Source: Novosphingobium umbonatum
GTDB taxonomy: Bacteria; Pseudomonadota; Alphaproteobacteria; Sphingomonadales; Sphingomonadaceae
DNA: 64,000 nt
Assembly (NCBI RefSeq): GCF_004005905.1
Contig: NZ_SACO01000011.1
Span: forward strand, 1 to 64,000
Direction of reading: 5' to 3'
Shown here: positions 16,067 to 25,143 of the stretch, piece after piece
Numbering within the stretch: position 1 is the stretch's first letter
How the letters are laid out: every line of letters starts with the position of its first letter
Translations under genes and position numbers: made by a program
The notes under the pieces: model-generated
Databases searched by the model: none
What the model saw: the letters and a program-made list of their open reading frames with translations, nothing else
What the model was told of the DNA's origin: nothing

Positions 16067-16823
16067 GCTTTGCCTCCTCCAGTTCCAGCTTGGCGGCCTG
16101 AATTTCCTCTAACCGGCTGCGTAAACGGCGGTTTTCGGCGCGCAATTGCGTGACCTCCACCTTTTCACGCAAGCTTGGCGTTGGTGTCGCGCCGCGTGGG
16201 GCCATGGGAAAACCACGCTGGGGCACGGCGGGTTGATAGGTCAGGCGGCGCGGCTTTTTCTTCATAAAGCCCGATGCCAGCATTTTGCCAAAGCTGGATA
16301 GCCACGCGCTGATCGCGGCGATCAAGCCTTCGCCTTGGCGGGTGAGGGCGCGGTTGCGCGGCAGGATGGTGGGTTGTTGGCTGGTTGATGGTTGGTTTGC
16401 GACCAGGGGCTCATGTCTATCGGGCAGCGTTATGGCAGGGCGCGATGTGGCTGGTTGGGCCACGGGGGTGGCGGGCGCTTTGACCGCTTTAGGCACCGTT
16501 GTTTTGGGGAGCGCCATTTCCGGCATGGCAATGCTGGCAATCGCCACGCCCAAAGGCTTTGGCGAGACCAGACCGGCGGGGAAGGCGGGCGCGGTTTTTG
16601 CGGGTGCTACGTCCTGCTTCACAGGCGCGTCAACCTTGCGCAGGGCGGCCATGGCCTGATGGCGGTTCAGCTTGGCCGGAGCCTTGCGGCGTTTGTGCAA
16701 AGGTTTGGCGCCGGTGACCAATGCCGCCTCGGTCTTGGCGCTATGCCTTGCGGCCAGTCGGCGGAATTGGCGTTTTTGCGTGGCGATCCGGTTGCGTCCG
16801 GTGTTCATTGTGCTGGTCGGCAT
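16056..16823 (-). CDS. Hypothetical basic protein with C-terminal coiled coil
   Basis: A 255-aa protein. The N-terminal half is rich in Lys, Arg, Ala and Pro and probably disordered. A short hydrophobic/amphipathic helix (IAAISAWLSSFGKMLASG, about 170-187) and a KKKPRR patch come next. The last 40 residues are a heptad-like coiled coil (REKVEVTQLRAENRRLRSR...). The start at 16823 (MPTSTMN) is preferred to the much longer frame opening at 17042, whose extra sequence is low quality. Possible DNA or membrane association is only suggested by composition. No family recognised. Confidence 0.5.
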   Translation of the reverse strand: MPTSTMNTGRNRIATQKRQFRRLAARHSAKTEAALVTGAKPLHKRRKAPAKLNRHQAMAALRKVDAPVKQDVAPAKTAPAFPAGLVSPKPLGVAIASIAMPEMALPKTTVPKAVKAPATPVAQPATSRPAITLPDRHEPLVANQPSTSQQPTILPRNRALTRQGEGLIAAISAWLSSFGKMLASGFMKKKPRRLTYQPAVPQRGFPMAPRGATPTPSLREKVEVTQLRAENRRLRSRLEEIQAAKLELEEAKLKR

Positions 16824-17121
16824 GGCTCGTCCCACCCCCCACGGGTCAGAAGTGCAGCTTCTATGTTGGGGCAAGGCGGGCTTTGCTGGGTCTCGTCCTT
16901 GCCTTGACTCCTGTTTGGCATGGCAGTGGAGTCGGGGCAAAGCGTAGATGCGCCTTAATTGGATGGTGTGGCTGGGGGTAAAAGTTGCGCGGATATTGCA
17001 AATTTGCGCGATTTTTGTATGGAACGCCTGCGTTACTGGCAATTGCTTATCGGTAATTACTTATGCTGCTCTGGACGAGGCGGCGTAAAAGCCTGCCCCG
17101 CCCCATGCTGACACTTTGAAT

Positions 17122-17904
17122 TTATTCCATGAACCAACCATGGCTGGCCACCAGCGACTGACCGGTCAGCGCATTGGTGGGGAAGGCGGCAAAGAACAGC
17201 GCCACTTCGGCGATGTCTTCGATGGTGGTGAATTCCCCATCCACCGTCTGGCCCAGCATCACCTTTTTGATCACTTCCTCTTCGGAAATGCCCAACTCGC
17301 GCGCTTGTTCCGGAATTTGCTTATCGACCAGCGGCGTCCGCACAAAACCGGGGCAGACCACATTGGCGCGCACGCCTTTGGTGCCGCCCTCGCGCGCGAT
17401 GGAGCGGGCAAGGCCCAGCAAGCCATGCTTGGCGGTGACATAGGCCGATTTCAAGGGACTGGCCATTTTGGAATGGACCGAACCCATAAGAAGGATCGAG
17501 CCGGACCCTTGCGCGTACATATGTGGCAGCACCGCCTTGCTGGTGAGGAAAGCGCCATCCAGATGGATCGCCAGCATCTTTTTCCAGTCGGCAAAGGCGA
17601 AATTTTCCACCGGATTGACGATCTGCACCCCCGCATTAGACACCAGCACATCCACCGTGCCCCAACGCGCCACCGTGGCGGCGACGCCTGCTTCCACCTG
17701 TTCCTCGCTGGTGACATCCATGGCGATGCCGATGGCTTCACCCGGCCCCTGTGCGGTCAGTTCGGCAGCGGCAGCAGCGGCGGCCTCGCCATTCAGGTCC
17801 GCCAGCGCCACCTTGCCCCCTTCGGCCACAAAGCGGCGGGCGATGCCAAGGCCCAGCCCGCTGGCCGCGCCGGTGACGATGCAGATCTTGTTATTGAGTT
17901 GCAT
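17122..17904 (-). CDS. bdhA: 3-hydroxybutyrate dehydrogenase (SDR family)
   Basis: A 260-aa short-chain dehydrogenase. TGAASGLG (11-18) binds NAD, NAG(V) at 90-92 stabilises the fold, and Ser142, Tyr155 and Lys159 form the catalytic set (GSVHSK ... YVTAK). PGFVRTPLVDKQIPEQA and the ending SHGWFME are typical of D-3-hydroxybutyrate dehydrogenases, which oxidise 3-hydroxybutyrate to acetoacetate during polyhydroxybutyrate turnover. The last residues differ slightly from the common SHGWHMQ. It is a single gene; no phb genes adjoin it. Another SDR substrate is the main alternative. Confidence 0.87.
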   Translation of the reverse strand: MQLNNKICIVTGAASGLGLGIARRFVAEGGKVALADLNGEAAAAAAAELTAQGPGEAIGIAMDVTSEEQVEAGVAATVARWGTVDVLVSNAGVQIVNPVENFAFADWKKMLAIHLDGAFLTSKAVLPHMYAQGSGSILLMGSVHSKMASPLKSAYVTAKHGLLGLARSIAREGGTKGVRANVVCPGFVRTPLVDKQIPEQARELGISEEEVIKKVMLGQTVDGEFTTIEDIAEVALFFAAFPTNALTGQSLVASHGWFME

Positions 17905-17995
17905 GGGGAAAGGCTCCGTGGTCTGTCTTGGGGCGCAGTCTAGGCTCGCAAAGGTCGGCAGGGCAAGCGGGCGTTAGCGCTAGTTTGGCGTAACT

Positions 17996-18595
17996 TTAGT
18001 CGGTGGCCGCGCCTTGCCAGCGGGCCAGATCGTCCGGTGTGTCCAGATCATCGGTGTAGCGCTTGTGGTCGACATCCAGCCAGTCAATCCGGTCAGGATG
18101 GGCATCCAGATAGGCGCGGGGGGGCAGGCCATTGTCGCGCAGGGCGGCCAAAGCGGCAGGGGATAGCAGCACCGGATTGCCGCGCTGGCCCAGATGGCGG
18201 GGGATGGTGATGCGGTGGGGGCGATGCGCGGCGATCAGCGCGGTGATATCCGCAGCTTGCAACCAAGGCTGATCGGCCAAGGCCAGCAGCGCGCCTTGGG
18301 AGATATCCGTCAGCGCGGCGATCCCGATGCAGGCCGAGGTGCCCTGTTCGGTCAGCGGATCGGGATTTTCCAGTAGCCTCAGCGGCAGGCCTGCCAAAGC
18401 CTGCGCCAAGGCACTATCTGGCGCGGCCTCGCCCTTGCGGCCCACCACCAAGAGTTCAAGGCCCAGATCGAGATAGAGCCGCGCGCTGCGCCGGACCAAA
18501 GCTTCGCCCGCGATGGGCAGTAGCCTTTTGTCCCGTCCCATACGGCGCGATTGGCCGGCGGCCAGCAATATGACAGGGGGGGAGGGCTGGTTCAT
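17996..18595 (-). CDS. MobA-like nucleotidyltransferase (MocA/molybdenum cofactor cytidylyltransferase family)
   Basis: A 199-aa protein with the nucleotide-binding signature LAAGQSRRMGRDK (11-23), LADQPWLQA (107-115) for metal binding, and GQRGNPVLL (136-144). The family joins CMP or GMP to molybdopterin. The GNPVL segment and lack of other mob genes favour a MocA-type cytidylyltransferase feeding xanthine-dehydrogenase-type enzymes, but no such enzyme is in the window. The true start is at 18595 (MNQPSPP); the long frame upstream is a shadow running over pstS. It is divergent from pstS. Confidence 0.8.
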   Translation of the reverse strand: MNQPSPPVILLAAGQSRRMGRDKRLLPIAGEALVRRSARLYLDLGLELLVVGRKGEAAPDSALAQALAGLPLRLLENPDPLTEQGTSACIGIAALTDISQGALLALADQPWLQAADITALIAAHRPHRITIPRHLGQRGNPVLLSPAALAALRDNGLPPRAYLDAHPDRIDWLDVDHKRYTDDLDTPDDLARWQGAATD

Positions 18596-18714
18596 CGCCC
18601 CCTTGTGCCGCGCTTGGGGCAGAATGGGAAGCGGGCGCGACAGGGCGGCATAAAATGTCCGACAAAAACGGCGATTTCTTGGGGATTTTGTCTCGTTTCG
18701 CGCTGTTGTGGATA

Positions 18715-18732
18715 TTGTCACAAACCTGTCAT
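18715..18732 (+). promoter_or_regulatory. Pho box upstream of pstS
   Basis: TTGTCAC-AAAC-CTGTCAT: two 7-bp PhoB half-sites with a 4-bp spacer, nearly the consensus CTGTCAT-N4-CTGTCAT. It lies 65-82 bp before the pstS start, in the position where PhoB-activated promoters replace the -35 element. It indicates induction under phosphate starvation. Confidence 0.88.
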
Positions 18733-18796
18733 TATTCCATCCTAGCCCCTTTGATGCGCCTGCTGGTCCATTTGGGCCCAAGGCCTTTGGAGAATC

Positions 18797-19849
18797 ATGA
18801 TGTTCCGCCGCATTGTTCAGGCTCTGGGTCTTGCGGCCATGTCTTTCTCCATCGGGCTGTCCCATCCCGCCATGGCGGAAAATGTGACAGGGGCAGGGGC
18901 CACTTTTCCCGCCTCGCTTTATCAGGCTTGGGCGCGGGACTATCAGGCGCTCTCGCCCGACAGGGTCAATTATCAGGCGATTGGTTCGGGCGGCGGCGTG
19001 CGCCAGATCATGGCGCGCACGGTGGATTTTGGCGCGACAGACCGCCCTTTGACGCAGGAAGAACAGGCGCGCGCCGGCCTTGTGCAATTTCCGGTGGTGA
19101 TGGGGGGCATCGTCCCCATCGTGAATGTGCCCGGCATCGCGGCGGGGGCCTTGCGGCTGGACGGGCCTTTGCTGGCCGATATTTTTCTGGGCGTGGTCAA
19201 GCGCTGGAACGATCCGCGCCTGCGGGCGATGAACCCGCAATTGGCATTGCCGCCTTTGCCGATCACCGTGGTGCATCGCGCCGATGGAGCGGGCACGACG
19301 TTCCTGTTCACCACCTATCTGGCGCAGGTTTCGCCTGTGTGGGCTGCCAAAGTGGGGGCGAAAGATGCGGTCAATTGGCCCACGGGGCTGGGGGGCAAGG
19401 GCAATGATGGCGTGGCCGCCTTTGTGAAGCAGACCTATGGCTCGATCGGCTATGTCGAATTTGCCTATGCGGGCAAGACCGGCGTGGCGCCGGTGCAATT
19501 GCGCAACCACGATGGCGCCTTTGTCAGCGCTGGCCCCGCCGGTTTTGGCGCGGCGGCGGCGGCGGCGCCTTGGGGGCGGGCGGCGGGCAATTATGTGCTG
19601 CTGCTCAATCAACCCGGCGCGCAGGCCTGGCCGATTTCGGGCGCGACTTTCGTGTTGATGCAGCGCCAACAGGCCAGTGCGGCGCGGGCGCAGGCAACTT
19701 TGCGCTTCTTTGACTGGGCCTATCGCAACGGAGACGCCACCGCGCAGCGCCTGCATTTTGTGCCTCTGCCCGAAAAGGTGAAGGCGATGGTGCGACGGCA
19801 ATGGGGCGATATCAAGGCGGGCAATGCGCCCTTATGGAGCGCCCGATGA
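18797..19849 (+). CDS. pstS: Periplasmic phosphate-binding protein PstS
   Basis: A 350-aa solute-binding protein of the high-affinity phosphate ABC transporter. It has a signal peptide (about 1-27, ending AMA), then GAGATFPASLYQAW, GSGGGVRQI and GATDRPL, the phosphate-binding loops, and RADGAGTTFLFTTYL (about 156-170), all diagnostic of PstS. The start is at 18797 with GGAG just upstream. Its stop overlaps pstC (ATGA), so the operon is translationally coupled, and the Pho box upstream controls it. Confidence 0.96.
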   Translation: MMFRRIVQALGLAAMSFSIGLSHPAMAENVTGAGATFPASLYQAWARDYQALSPDRVNYQAIGSGGGVRQIMARTVDFGATDRPLTQEEQARAGLVQFPVVMGGIVPIVNVPGIAAGALRLDGPLLADIFLGVVKRWNDPRLRAMNPQLALPPLPITVVHRADGAGTTFLFTTYLAQVSPVWAAKVGAKDAVNWPTGLGGKGNDGVAAFVKQTYGSIGYVEFAYAGKTGVAPVQLRNHDGAFVSAGPAGFGAAAAAAPWGRAAGNYVLLLNQPGAQAWPISGATFVLMQRQQASAARAQATLRFFDWAYRNGDATAQRLHFVPLPEKVKAMVRRQWGDIKAGNAPLWSAR

Positions 19850-20763
19850 ACAAGGCCGCGCGGCATGACCGCCTGTTCCAGCGCCTGTGCCTGTCGGCGG
19901 CGCTTTTGGTGATGGCCACATTGGCCGGATTGCTACTGGCGCTGGTGATCGGTGGCTGGCCCGCGATCAGCCATTTCGGTCCGCGGTTTTTCACCTCCGC
20001 CGCATGGGACCCCGTGGCCGACAATTATGGCGCGGCGGGGCCTTTGGTGGGCACTTTGGTCACCGCGCTGGGGGCGATGATGCTGGCGCTGCCGCTGGCG
20101 ATGGGGGTGGCGGTGTTTCTGGTGGAGTTTTGCCCGCGCCGACTGGCCCATCCTTTGGGGCTGGCGGTGGAGATGCTGGCGGGGATTCCTTCGATTGTTT
20201 ACGGCATGTGGGGCTTGTTTGTGCTGGCGCCATGGTTTGCGCTGCATGTGCAACTGCCGCTTCTGCTCAATCTTGATCCGGACACATTCTGGGGCAAATT
20301 GTTCAACGGCATTCCCAATGGCGCCAATATTTTCACCGCCTCGCTGATTTTGGCGGTGATGGTGCTGCCCTATATGGCCACGGTGTTCCGCGAAATGCTG
20401 CTGACCGTGCCGCCCCATATGCGCGAGGCGGCCTATGGCATGGGCTGCACTTCCTATGAGGTGGTGACCTATATCATGATCCCCTATGTCCGGCGCAGCG
20501 CGATTGGCGCGGTGATGCTGGGGCTGGGACGGGCCTTGGGCGAGACGATGGCGGTGACTTTCGTGATCGGCAACAGCCATGCTTTCCCCGACAGCCTGTT
20601 TGCATCGGGTTCGACCATCGCCTCCACCATCGCCAATGAATTTGCCGAGGCGAGCAGCGATCTGCATGTTTCGGCGCTGATGGCTTTGGGCCTTGTGCTG
20701 TTTTGCATCACCTTTGCCACGCTGGCGGCGGCGCGGTTGCTGATCGGGCGGGAGGCGAGCTGA
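19846..20763 (+). CDS. pstC: Phosphate ABC transporter permease PstC
   Basis: A 305-aa inner-membrane permease with six hydrophobic helices. The binding-protein-dependent transport loop YGMGCTSYEVVTYIMIPYVRRSAIGAVMLG and GRALGETMAVTFVIGN near the C-terminus couple it to the PstB ATPase. LAGIPSIVYGMWGLFVLAP is the PstC/PstA family signature. The ATG at 19846 overlaps the pstS stop; the longer frame opening at 19801 is not needed. It forms a heterodimer with PstA. Confidence 0.95.
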   Translation: MNKAARHDRLFQRLCLSAALLVMATLAGLLLALVIGGWPAISHFGPRFFTSAAWDPVADNYGAAGPLVGTLVTALGAMMLALPLAMGVAVFLVEFCPRRLAHPLGLAVEMLAGIPSIVYGMWGLFVLAPWFALHVQLPLLLNLDPDTFWGKLFNGIPNGANIFTASLILAVMVLPYMATVFREMLLTVPPHMREAAYGMGCTSYEVVTYIMIPYVRRSAIGAVMLGLGRALGETMAVTFVIGNSHAFPDSLFASGSTIASTIANEFAEASSDLHVSALMALGLVLFCITFATLAAARLLIGREAS

Positions 20764-21611
20764 TGGCGGTGCTGTCGCGCGAGAAAAGGCGCAAGATCAA
20801 GAATGGCGCCTTTGTCGCGGCCACCAGTCTTGCCACTGTGCTGGCGGTGGGGGCCTTGCTGTTGATCCTTTATTCGCTGCTGGTGAACGGGCTGGGCGGA
20901 TTGGGCGCGCATATTTTCACCATGGACCAGCCTCCGCCCGAAACCTTGGGCGGGCTGCGCAATGCGATGGCCGGTTCGCTGGTGCTATGCGCGCTGGCGA
21001 TGGTGATGGCGGTGGTGGTGGGCGTGCTGGCGGGCACATGGCTGGCCGAATATGGGGGCACGCGGAAACTGGCCAATCTGGTGCGGTTTTTGAACGATGT
21101 GCTGCTGTCGGCGCCGTCCATTCTGGTCGGCCTGTTTGTCTATGAAGTGCTGGTGCGCCCGTTTCAGGGCTTTTCGGCGCTGGCGGGCGCGGTGGCTTTG
21201 GCCTTGCTGGCGGTACCGGTGGTGACGCGCACGACCGAGGACATTCTGCGCCTGCAATCCAACCAGTTGCGCGAGGCGGGCATGGCGCTGGGCGCGGGTA
21301 AGGCCTATGTTATCCGCGCGATCATCTGGCGCGCCTCGCGTCCCGGTCTGGTCACCGGCGCGCTTTTGGGCTTTGCGCGTATTTCGGGTGAGACGGCGCC
21401 CTTGCTGTTTACATCTTTGGGCAATCCCAACCTGTCATGGCATTTGACCCAGCCGATGGGGGCCTTGCCCACCACGATTTTCCAATTCGCCCTATCGGCC
21501 TTTGATGATTGGCGTTCGCTGGCATGGGTGGGCGCTTTGCTGATTGCGGTGACGGTGCTCAGCGCCAATATTCTGGGGCGTGCCTTGGCGCGCAGGAGAG
21601 ATGCCCGATGA
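20763..21611 (+). CDS. pstA: Phosphate ABC transporter permease PstA
   Basis: A 282-aa permease with six predicted transmembrane helices. [17 protein letters not shown] corresponds to the PstA signature, and [46 protein letters not shown] contains the EAA-type coupling loop. It starts inside the pstC stop codon (TGATG) and ends overlapping pstB. It pairs with PstC to form the channel. Confidence 0.95.
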   Translation: MAVLSREKRRKIKNGAFVAATSLATVLAVGALLLILYSLLVNGLGGLGAHIFTMDQPPPETLGGLRNAMAGSLVLCALAMVMAVVVGVLAGTWLAEYGGTRKLANLVRFLNDVLLSAPSILVGLFVYEVLVRPFQGFSALAGAVALALLAVPVVTRTTEDILRLQSNQLREAGMALGAGKAYVIRAIIWRASRPGLVTGALLGFARISGETAPLLFTSLGNPNLSWHLTQPMGALPTTIFQFALSAFDDWRSLAWVGALLIAVTVLSANILGRALARRRDAR

Positions 21612-22426
21612 AATTTGACGCCGTCCCAAGCCAGAGCGTGATGCGCCCCCCATCCGAGGCGGAAAGGGTGCTGGACGTGCGCGGGCTGGATTTCAGCTAT
21701 GGGCAGAACCAGATCCTGTTTGGCGTCGACCTGCCGGTGGCGCGGCACCAGATTACGGCGGTGATCGGGCCATCGGGCTGCGGCAAATCGACGCTGCTGC
21801 GCTCGATCAACAAGATTTACGACATTTATGACGGGCAGAGCGCCAGCGGCGAAATCCTGTTCCATGGGCAGAATATATTGAACCCCGCCAGCGCGATGGG
21901 CGCGGACAATGCGGCTTTGCGCGCCAAGATCGGCATGGTGTTCCAGCGGCCCACGCCTTTCCCCATGTCGATTTATGACAATATCGCCTTTGGCCTACGG
22001 CTGCACCGCAATGTGTCGCGCGCCGATATGGACGATATTGTCGAAAGCGCGCTGACCCGCGCCGCCTTGTGGGACGAGGTGAAGGACGGCCTGCACAAAT
22101 CCGGCCTTGGTCTGTCGGGCGGGCAGCAGCAAAGGCTATGCGTGGCGCGCGCCATTGCCGTGGAGCCGGAAGTGCTGCTGCTCGACGAACCGGCCTCGGC
22201 GCTTGATCCTTTGTCGACGGCCAAGCTGGAAACGGCGCTGATCGAGATGAAGGACAGTTTCACCATCGTCATCGTCACGCATAATCTGCAACAGGCGGCG
22301 CGTATTTCGGACTATACCGGCTTTATGCTGCAAGGGCGGATGGTGGAATTCCGCCCCTCCAGCGAGGCTTTCGTGAAGCCCGAAACGCAGGCGATGCGTG
22401 ATTATGTGACGGGGCGTTACGGGTAA
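21608..22426 (+). CDS. pstB: Phosphate ABC transporter ATP-binding protein PstB
   Basis: A 272-aa ABC ATPase. Walker [10 protein letters not shown] (near 55-63), the signature LSGGQQQR, Walker [13 protein letters not shown] and the switch histidine in VTHN are intact. It drives phosphate import through PstC-PstA and takes part in phosphate signalling to PhoR. It overlaps the pstA stop by four bases. Unusually for the operon, no phoU or phoB follows; instead there is a long hairpin and a convergent gene. Confidence 0.96.
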   Translation: MKFDAVPSQSVMRPPSEAERVLDVRGLDFSYGQNQILFGVDLPVARHQITAVIGPSGCGKSTLLRSINKIYDIYDGQSASGEILFHGQNILNPASAMGADNAALRAKIGMVFQRPTPFPMSIYDNIAFGLRLHRNVSRADMDDIVESALTRAALWDEVKDGLHKSGLGLSGGQQQRLCVARAIAVEPEVLLLDEPASALDPLSTAKLETALIEMKDSFTIVIVTHNLQQAARISDYTGFMLQGRMVEFRPSSEAFVKPETQAMRDYVTGRYG

Positions 22427-22445
22427 CGGGCTGGTTTGGACGGCA

Positions 22446-22518
22446 CCGGCCCTCTCCCCCTGCCCTACCACCCAAAGAGTTTACCCCGTCGGGTAGTAGG
22501 GCAGGGGGAGAGGACCGG
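22446..22518 (-). repeat. 28-bp inverted repeat (REP-like hairpin) in the pstB-amn gap
   Basis: Arms 22446-22473 and 22491-22518 pair at 26 of 28 positions around a 17-base loop. Both mismatches are C/A on the plus strand but G/U wobbles on the minus strand, so the minus-strand RNA (the 3' end of amn mRNA) forms an unbroken stem. It begins 14 bp after the amn stop. It could be a terminator, an RNA-stabilising element or a REP-type repeat. Confidence 0.8.
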
Positions 22519-22531
22519 CGCGCGGCGATAC

Positions 22532-23962
22532 TTACCGGAAAGGCGGCTCCTTGAAAGCGCGCAGCTTGCGGCTGTGCAACCTTTGCCCTTCGGCATGCAG
22601 CAGGTCGCAGGCGGTGGTGCCGATCGCAAGATGGGCGGCAATCGCCTCTTCATAGAAACGGTTGGCTTGGCCCGGCAGCTTGATCTCGCCATGCAGGGGC
22701 TTGTCTGACACGCAGAGCAAAGTGCCATAGGGCACGCGGAAGCGGTAACCTTGCGCCGCGATCGTGGCGCTTTCCATATCGATGCCCACTGCGCGGCTCA
22801 GGCTGAAACGCTGGGCGCTTTGCGTGTAGCGCAATTCCCAATTGCGATCATCGGTGGTTACGACTGTACCGGTACGCATCCGCTTTTTGAGGTTCGCGCC
22901 GGTCTGGCCGCTGATGATTTCGGCGGCTTGGGCCAGTGCCAATTGCACTTCGGCAATGGCGGGGATGGGGATTTCAGGCGGCAGCACGGGGTCCAGCACA
23001 TGGTCATCGCGCAGATAGGCATGGGCCAGCACATAGTCGCCGATGCGCTGCGTATCGCGCAGGCCGCCGCAATGGCCGATCATCAGCCAAGCCTCGGGGC
23101 GCAGCACGGCCAGATGGTCGCAGATGGTTTTGGCATTGGACGGGCCGACGCCGATGTTCACCAGAGTGATCCCGCCGCGCCCTTCGCGCACGAGGTGATA
23201 GGCGGGCATCTGATGCCGGCGCCATGCCGTGTCGGACAGCAGCGCGCGGGCATTGTCTTGCGGCTGGTCCAGATAGAGGCCGCCCGCGCCGGATAGGGCA
23301 CTATAGCCATCCTTGCCCAATTGCTGCGCCGCCCAATCGACAAATTCGTCCACATAGCGGTGGTAATTGGTGAAAAGGATGAAGCGCTGGAAATGGTCGG
23401 GATTGGTGCCGGTGTAATGCGCCAGACGGGCCAGACTGAAATCGGTGCGCAAGCCGTCGAACAGCGCCAGCGGGATAACGGCATCGGGCGCGTTCAGCTC
23501 GATCATGCCATCGGCCAACTCATCACCGATCAGCGCCAGATCGGTGGTGGGGAAATGCTGCGCCAGTTCGGACGGGCGCACGGTGATCCCCGCGCTGGCG
23601 TCCAGCACATAGGGGAAGGGGATTTCCTGAGTAGAGGCGGCCACTTCGCAGGTGATTTCATAATCTTCGGCCAGAGTGGCGATCTGTTCGGCCAGATATT
23701 CGGCGAAAAGCGAGGGGCGCGTGACGGTGGTGGCATAGGTGCCCACATCGTTCAAACGGCCAAAGGCACGGCTGGAATCGGGATGGGTTTCGCGCCCCGC
23801 ATAATGGATGCGCAATTCTGGATAGCACCAACTGCCATCGCTACGACGCGAAGCGGGGGGCAGCGTGCCAAGCTGGGCATAGGCCAGAATATCGGCGCGC
23901 AGGGTGGATTGGGCCGCCTCATACAGGCGGTTGAGTTCAGAGAGGATCAGTTCGATGTTCAT
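22532..23962 (-). CDS. amn: AMP nucleosidase
   Basis: A 476-aa enzyme that hydrolyses AMP to adenine and ribose 5-phosphate. The N-terminal AMN domain (about 1-170) precedes a nucleoside-phosphorylase-like catalytic domain with GVGPSNAKTICDHL, MIGHCGGLRDTQRIGDYVLA and the substrate-binding AVGIDMESATIAAQGYRF, ending with VSDKPLHGEIKLPGQANRFYEE. The length matches bacterial Amn. The ATG at 23962 is used; a TTG nine bases upstream is possible. It is convergent with pstB. Amn in enteric bacteria is phosphate-regulated, so proximity to pst is suggestive, but no Pho box was seen on its side. Confidence 0.95.
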   Translation of the reverse strand: MNIELILSELNRLYEAAQSTLRADILAYAQLGTLPPASRRSDGSWCYPELRIHYAGRETHPDSSRAFGRLNDVGTYATTVTRPSLFAEYLAEQIATLAEDYEITCEVAASTQEIPFPYVLDASAGITVRPSELAQHFPTTDLALIGDELADGMIELNAPDAVIPLALFDGLRTDFSLARLAHYTGTNPDHFQRFILFTNYHRYVDEFVDWAAQQLGKDGYSALSGAGGLYLDQPQDNARALLSDTAWRRHQMPAYHLVREGRGGITLVNIGVGPSNAKTICDHLAVLRPEAWLMIGHCGGLRDTQRIGDYVLAHAYLRDDHVLDPVLPPEIPIPAIAEVQLALAQAAEIISGQTGANLKKRMRTGTVVTTDDRNWELRYTQSAQRFSLSRAVGIDMESATIAAQGYRFRVPYGTLLCVSDKPLHGEIKLPGQANRFYEEAIAAHLAIGTTACDLLHAEGQRLHSRKLRAFKEPPFR

Positions 23963-24080
23963 AAGCAACAAGGTAACTCAGATTCTCCGCTGTGCAAGCA
24001 GGCTTGACCTGGTGCTGGGCGCTGCGCAGGATGGGGTTAAGCAGGCATTGATCCAGTCCTGCGTTTGGAGAGGTCAATTT

Positions 24081-25079
24081 ATGGAACTGAAACGGAAAAT
24101 TGCATTATTGACGCTGCCTTTTGTCAGCGCTGTCACAGGGCAGGCCGCGCTGGCGCAGAATATGGCGGGCGATCCGCCGCCGGTGATCGACGTGCATGTC
24201 CATGCCGGTGATTTCAGCGCCAATGCCCCCATGTGCCCCAATGCCGCGCAATTCCTCGCCTCTGATCCCGCCGATGGTCCCGAAGCGCCCTTTGGCTGGT
24301 CGAAGGAAGGCTGCACCCCCGCGCTCTATCCCGCGGCCAAGGGGCAATATCGCGCCGAAGTGCTGGCCGAGATGAAGCGCTTGAACGTGACCGCCGTGGT
24401 GTTTGGCGAGGTGGATCAGGTGAAGGCGTGGGCGGCCGCCGCGCCTGAGCGTGTCATCCCCGGCACAGCGTTCAAAAGCGTGGTCAGCCCCGATCAGGCC
24501 GAGCAGTTGAAGCGCATGGAAGTGGCCTTCACCAAGGATGGCTTTAAGGTGATGGGCGAGATCGGCCTGCAATATGAGGGCATTTCGCCCAGCGATATGC
24601 GCGCCGAGCCCTATTTCGCGCTGGCCGAAAAGCTGGATATTCCTGTCGCCATCCATATGGGCACCGGCGGTTCGGGCCGCGCCAATGTGTCGAGCCCGAA
24701 GTTCCGTGGCTCGATGGGCAATCCGCTGCTGCTGGAAGAATTGCTGGCCCGCCATCCCAAGTTGCGGGTGCAGGTGATGCATGCAGGCTATCCCATGGCC
24801 GAGAATATGCTGACCCTGTTGCAGGCCAGCAGCCATGTCTATGTCGATATTGCGGGGCTGATCTGGTCCTATCCGCGCAAAGAGGTCAACCGCTATATCC
24901 AGCGTCTGGTCGATGGCGGTTTTGGCGACCGGATCATGTATGGCACCGACCAATTGGCATGGCCGGGCCTGATGGCCTATTCGATCGGTCTGATCCAGAA
25001 TGCGGACTATCTGACGCCGGAGCAGAAGCGCGACATTCTCTATAACAATGCCGCGCGTTTCCTGCGTATCAAAAAGTAA
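24081..25079 (+). CDS. Exported amidohydrolase-superfamily protein (amidohydro-rel type)
   Basis: A 332-aa TIM-barrel metal-dependent hydrolase of the amidohydrolase-related family (ACMSD-like). A signal peptide (about 1-25, ending ALAQ) makes it periplasmic. IDVHVHAG (about 36-43) supplies two metal histidines, GEIGLQYEGI and AIHMGTGG further ligands, VMHAGYP a histidine, and YGTDQLAWP the catalytic aspartate near residue 290. A good GGAGAGG site supports the start at 24081. Substrate unknown; decarboxylase or lactonase activity would fit the family. Confidence 0.85.
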   Translation: MELKRKIALLTLPFVSAVTGQAALAQNMAGDPPPVIDVHVHAGDFSANAPMCPNAAQFLASDPADGPEAPFGWSKEGCTPALYPAAKGQYRAEVLAEMKRLNVTAVVFGEVDQVKAWAAAAPERVIPGTAFKSVVSPDQAEQLKRMEVAFTKDGFKVMGEIGLQYEGISPSDMRAEPYFALAEKLDIPVAIHMGTGGSGRANVSSPKFRGSMGNPLLLEELLARHPKLRVQVMHAGYPMAENMLTLLQASSHVYVDIAGLIWSYPRKEVNRYIQRLVDGGFGDRIMYGTDQLAWPGLMAYSIGLIQNADYLTPEQKRDILYNNAARFLRIKK

Positions 25080-25081
25080 AG

Positions 25082-25112
25082 AAAAAGGGGCGGGCCATTT
25101 CTGGCTCGCCCC
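25082..25112 (-). terminator. Terminator of the rpsF-rpsR-rplI operon
   Basis: An 11-bp stem with one wobble (25087-25097 with 25102-25112) is followed on the minus strand by TTTTT. It lies between two convergent genes and can serve as the end of the ribosomal-protein transcript. Confidence 0.85.
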
Positions 25113-25143
25113 CTGATCTTGTTCAAGCCTTTCGGCGCAAAGC

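Noticed and set aside
18596..19801. Long minus-strand reading frame across pstS
   Set aside because: It is a high-GC shadow of pstS; only the part from 18595 downward has nucleotidyltransferase motifs.
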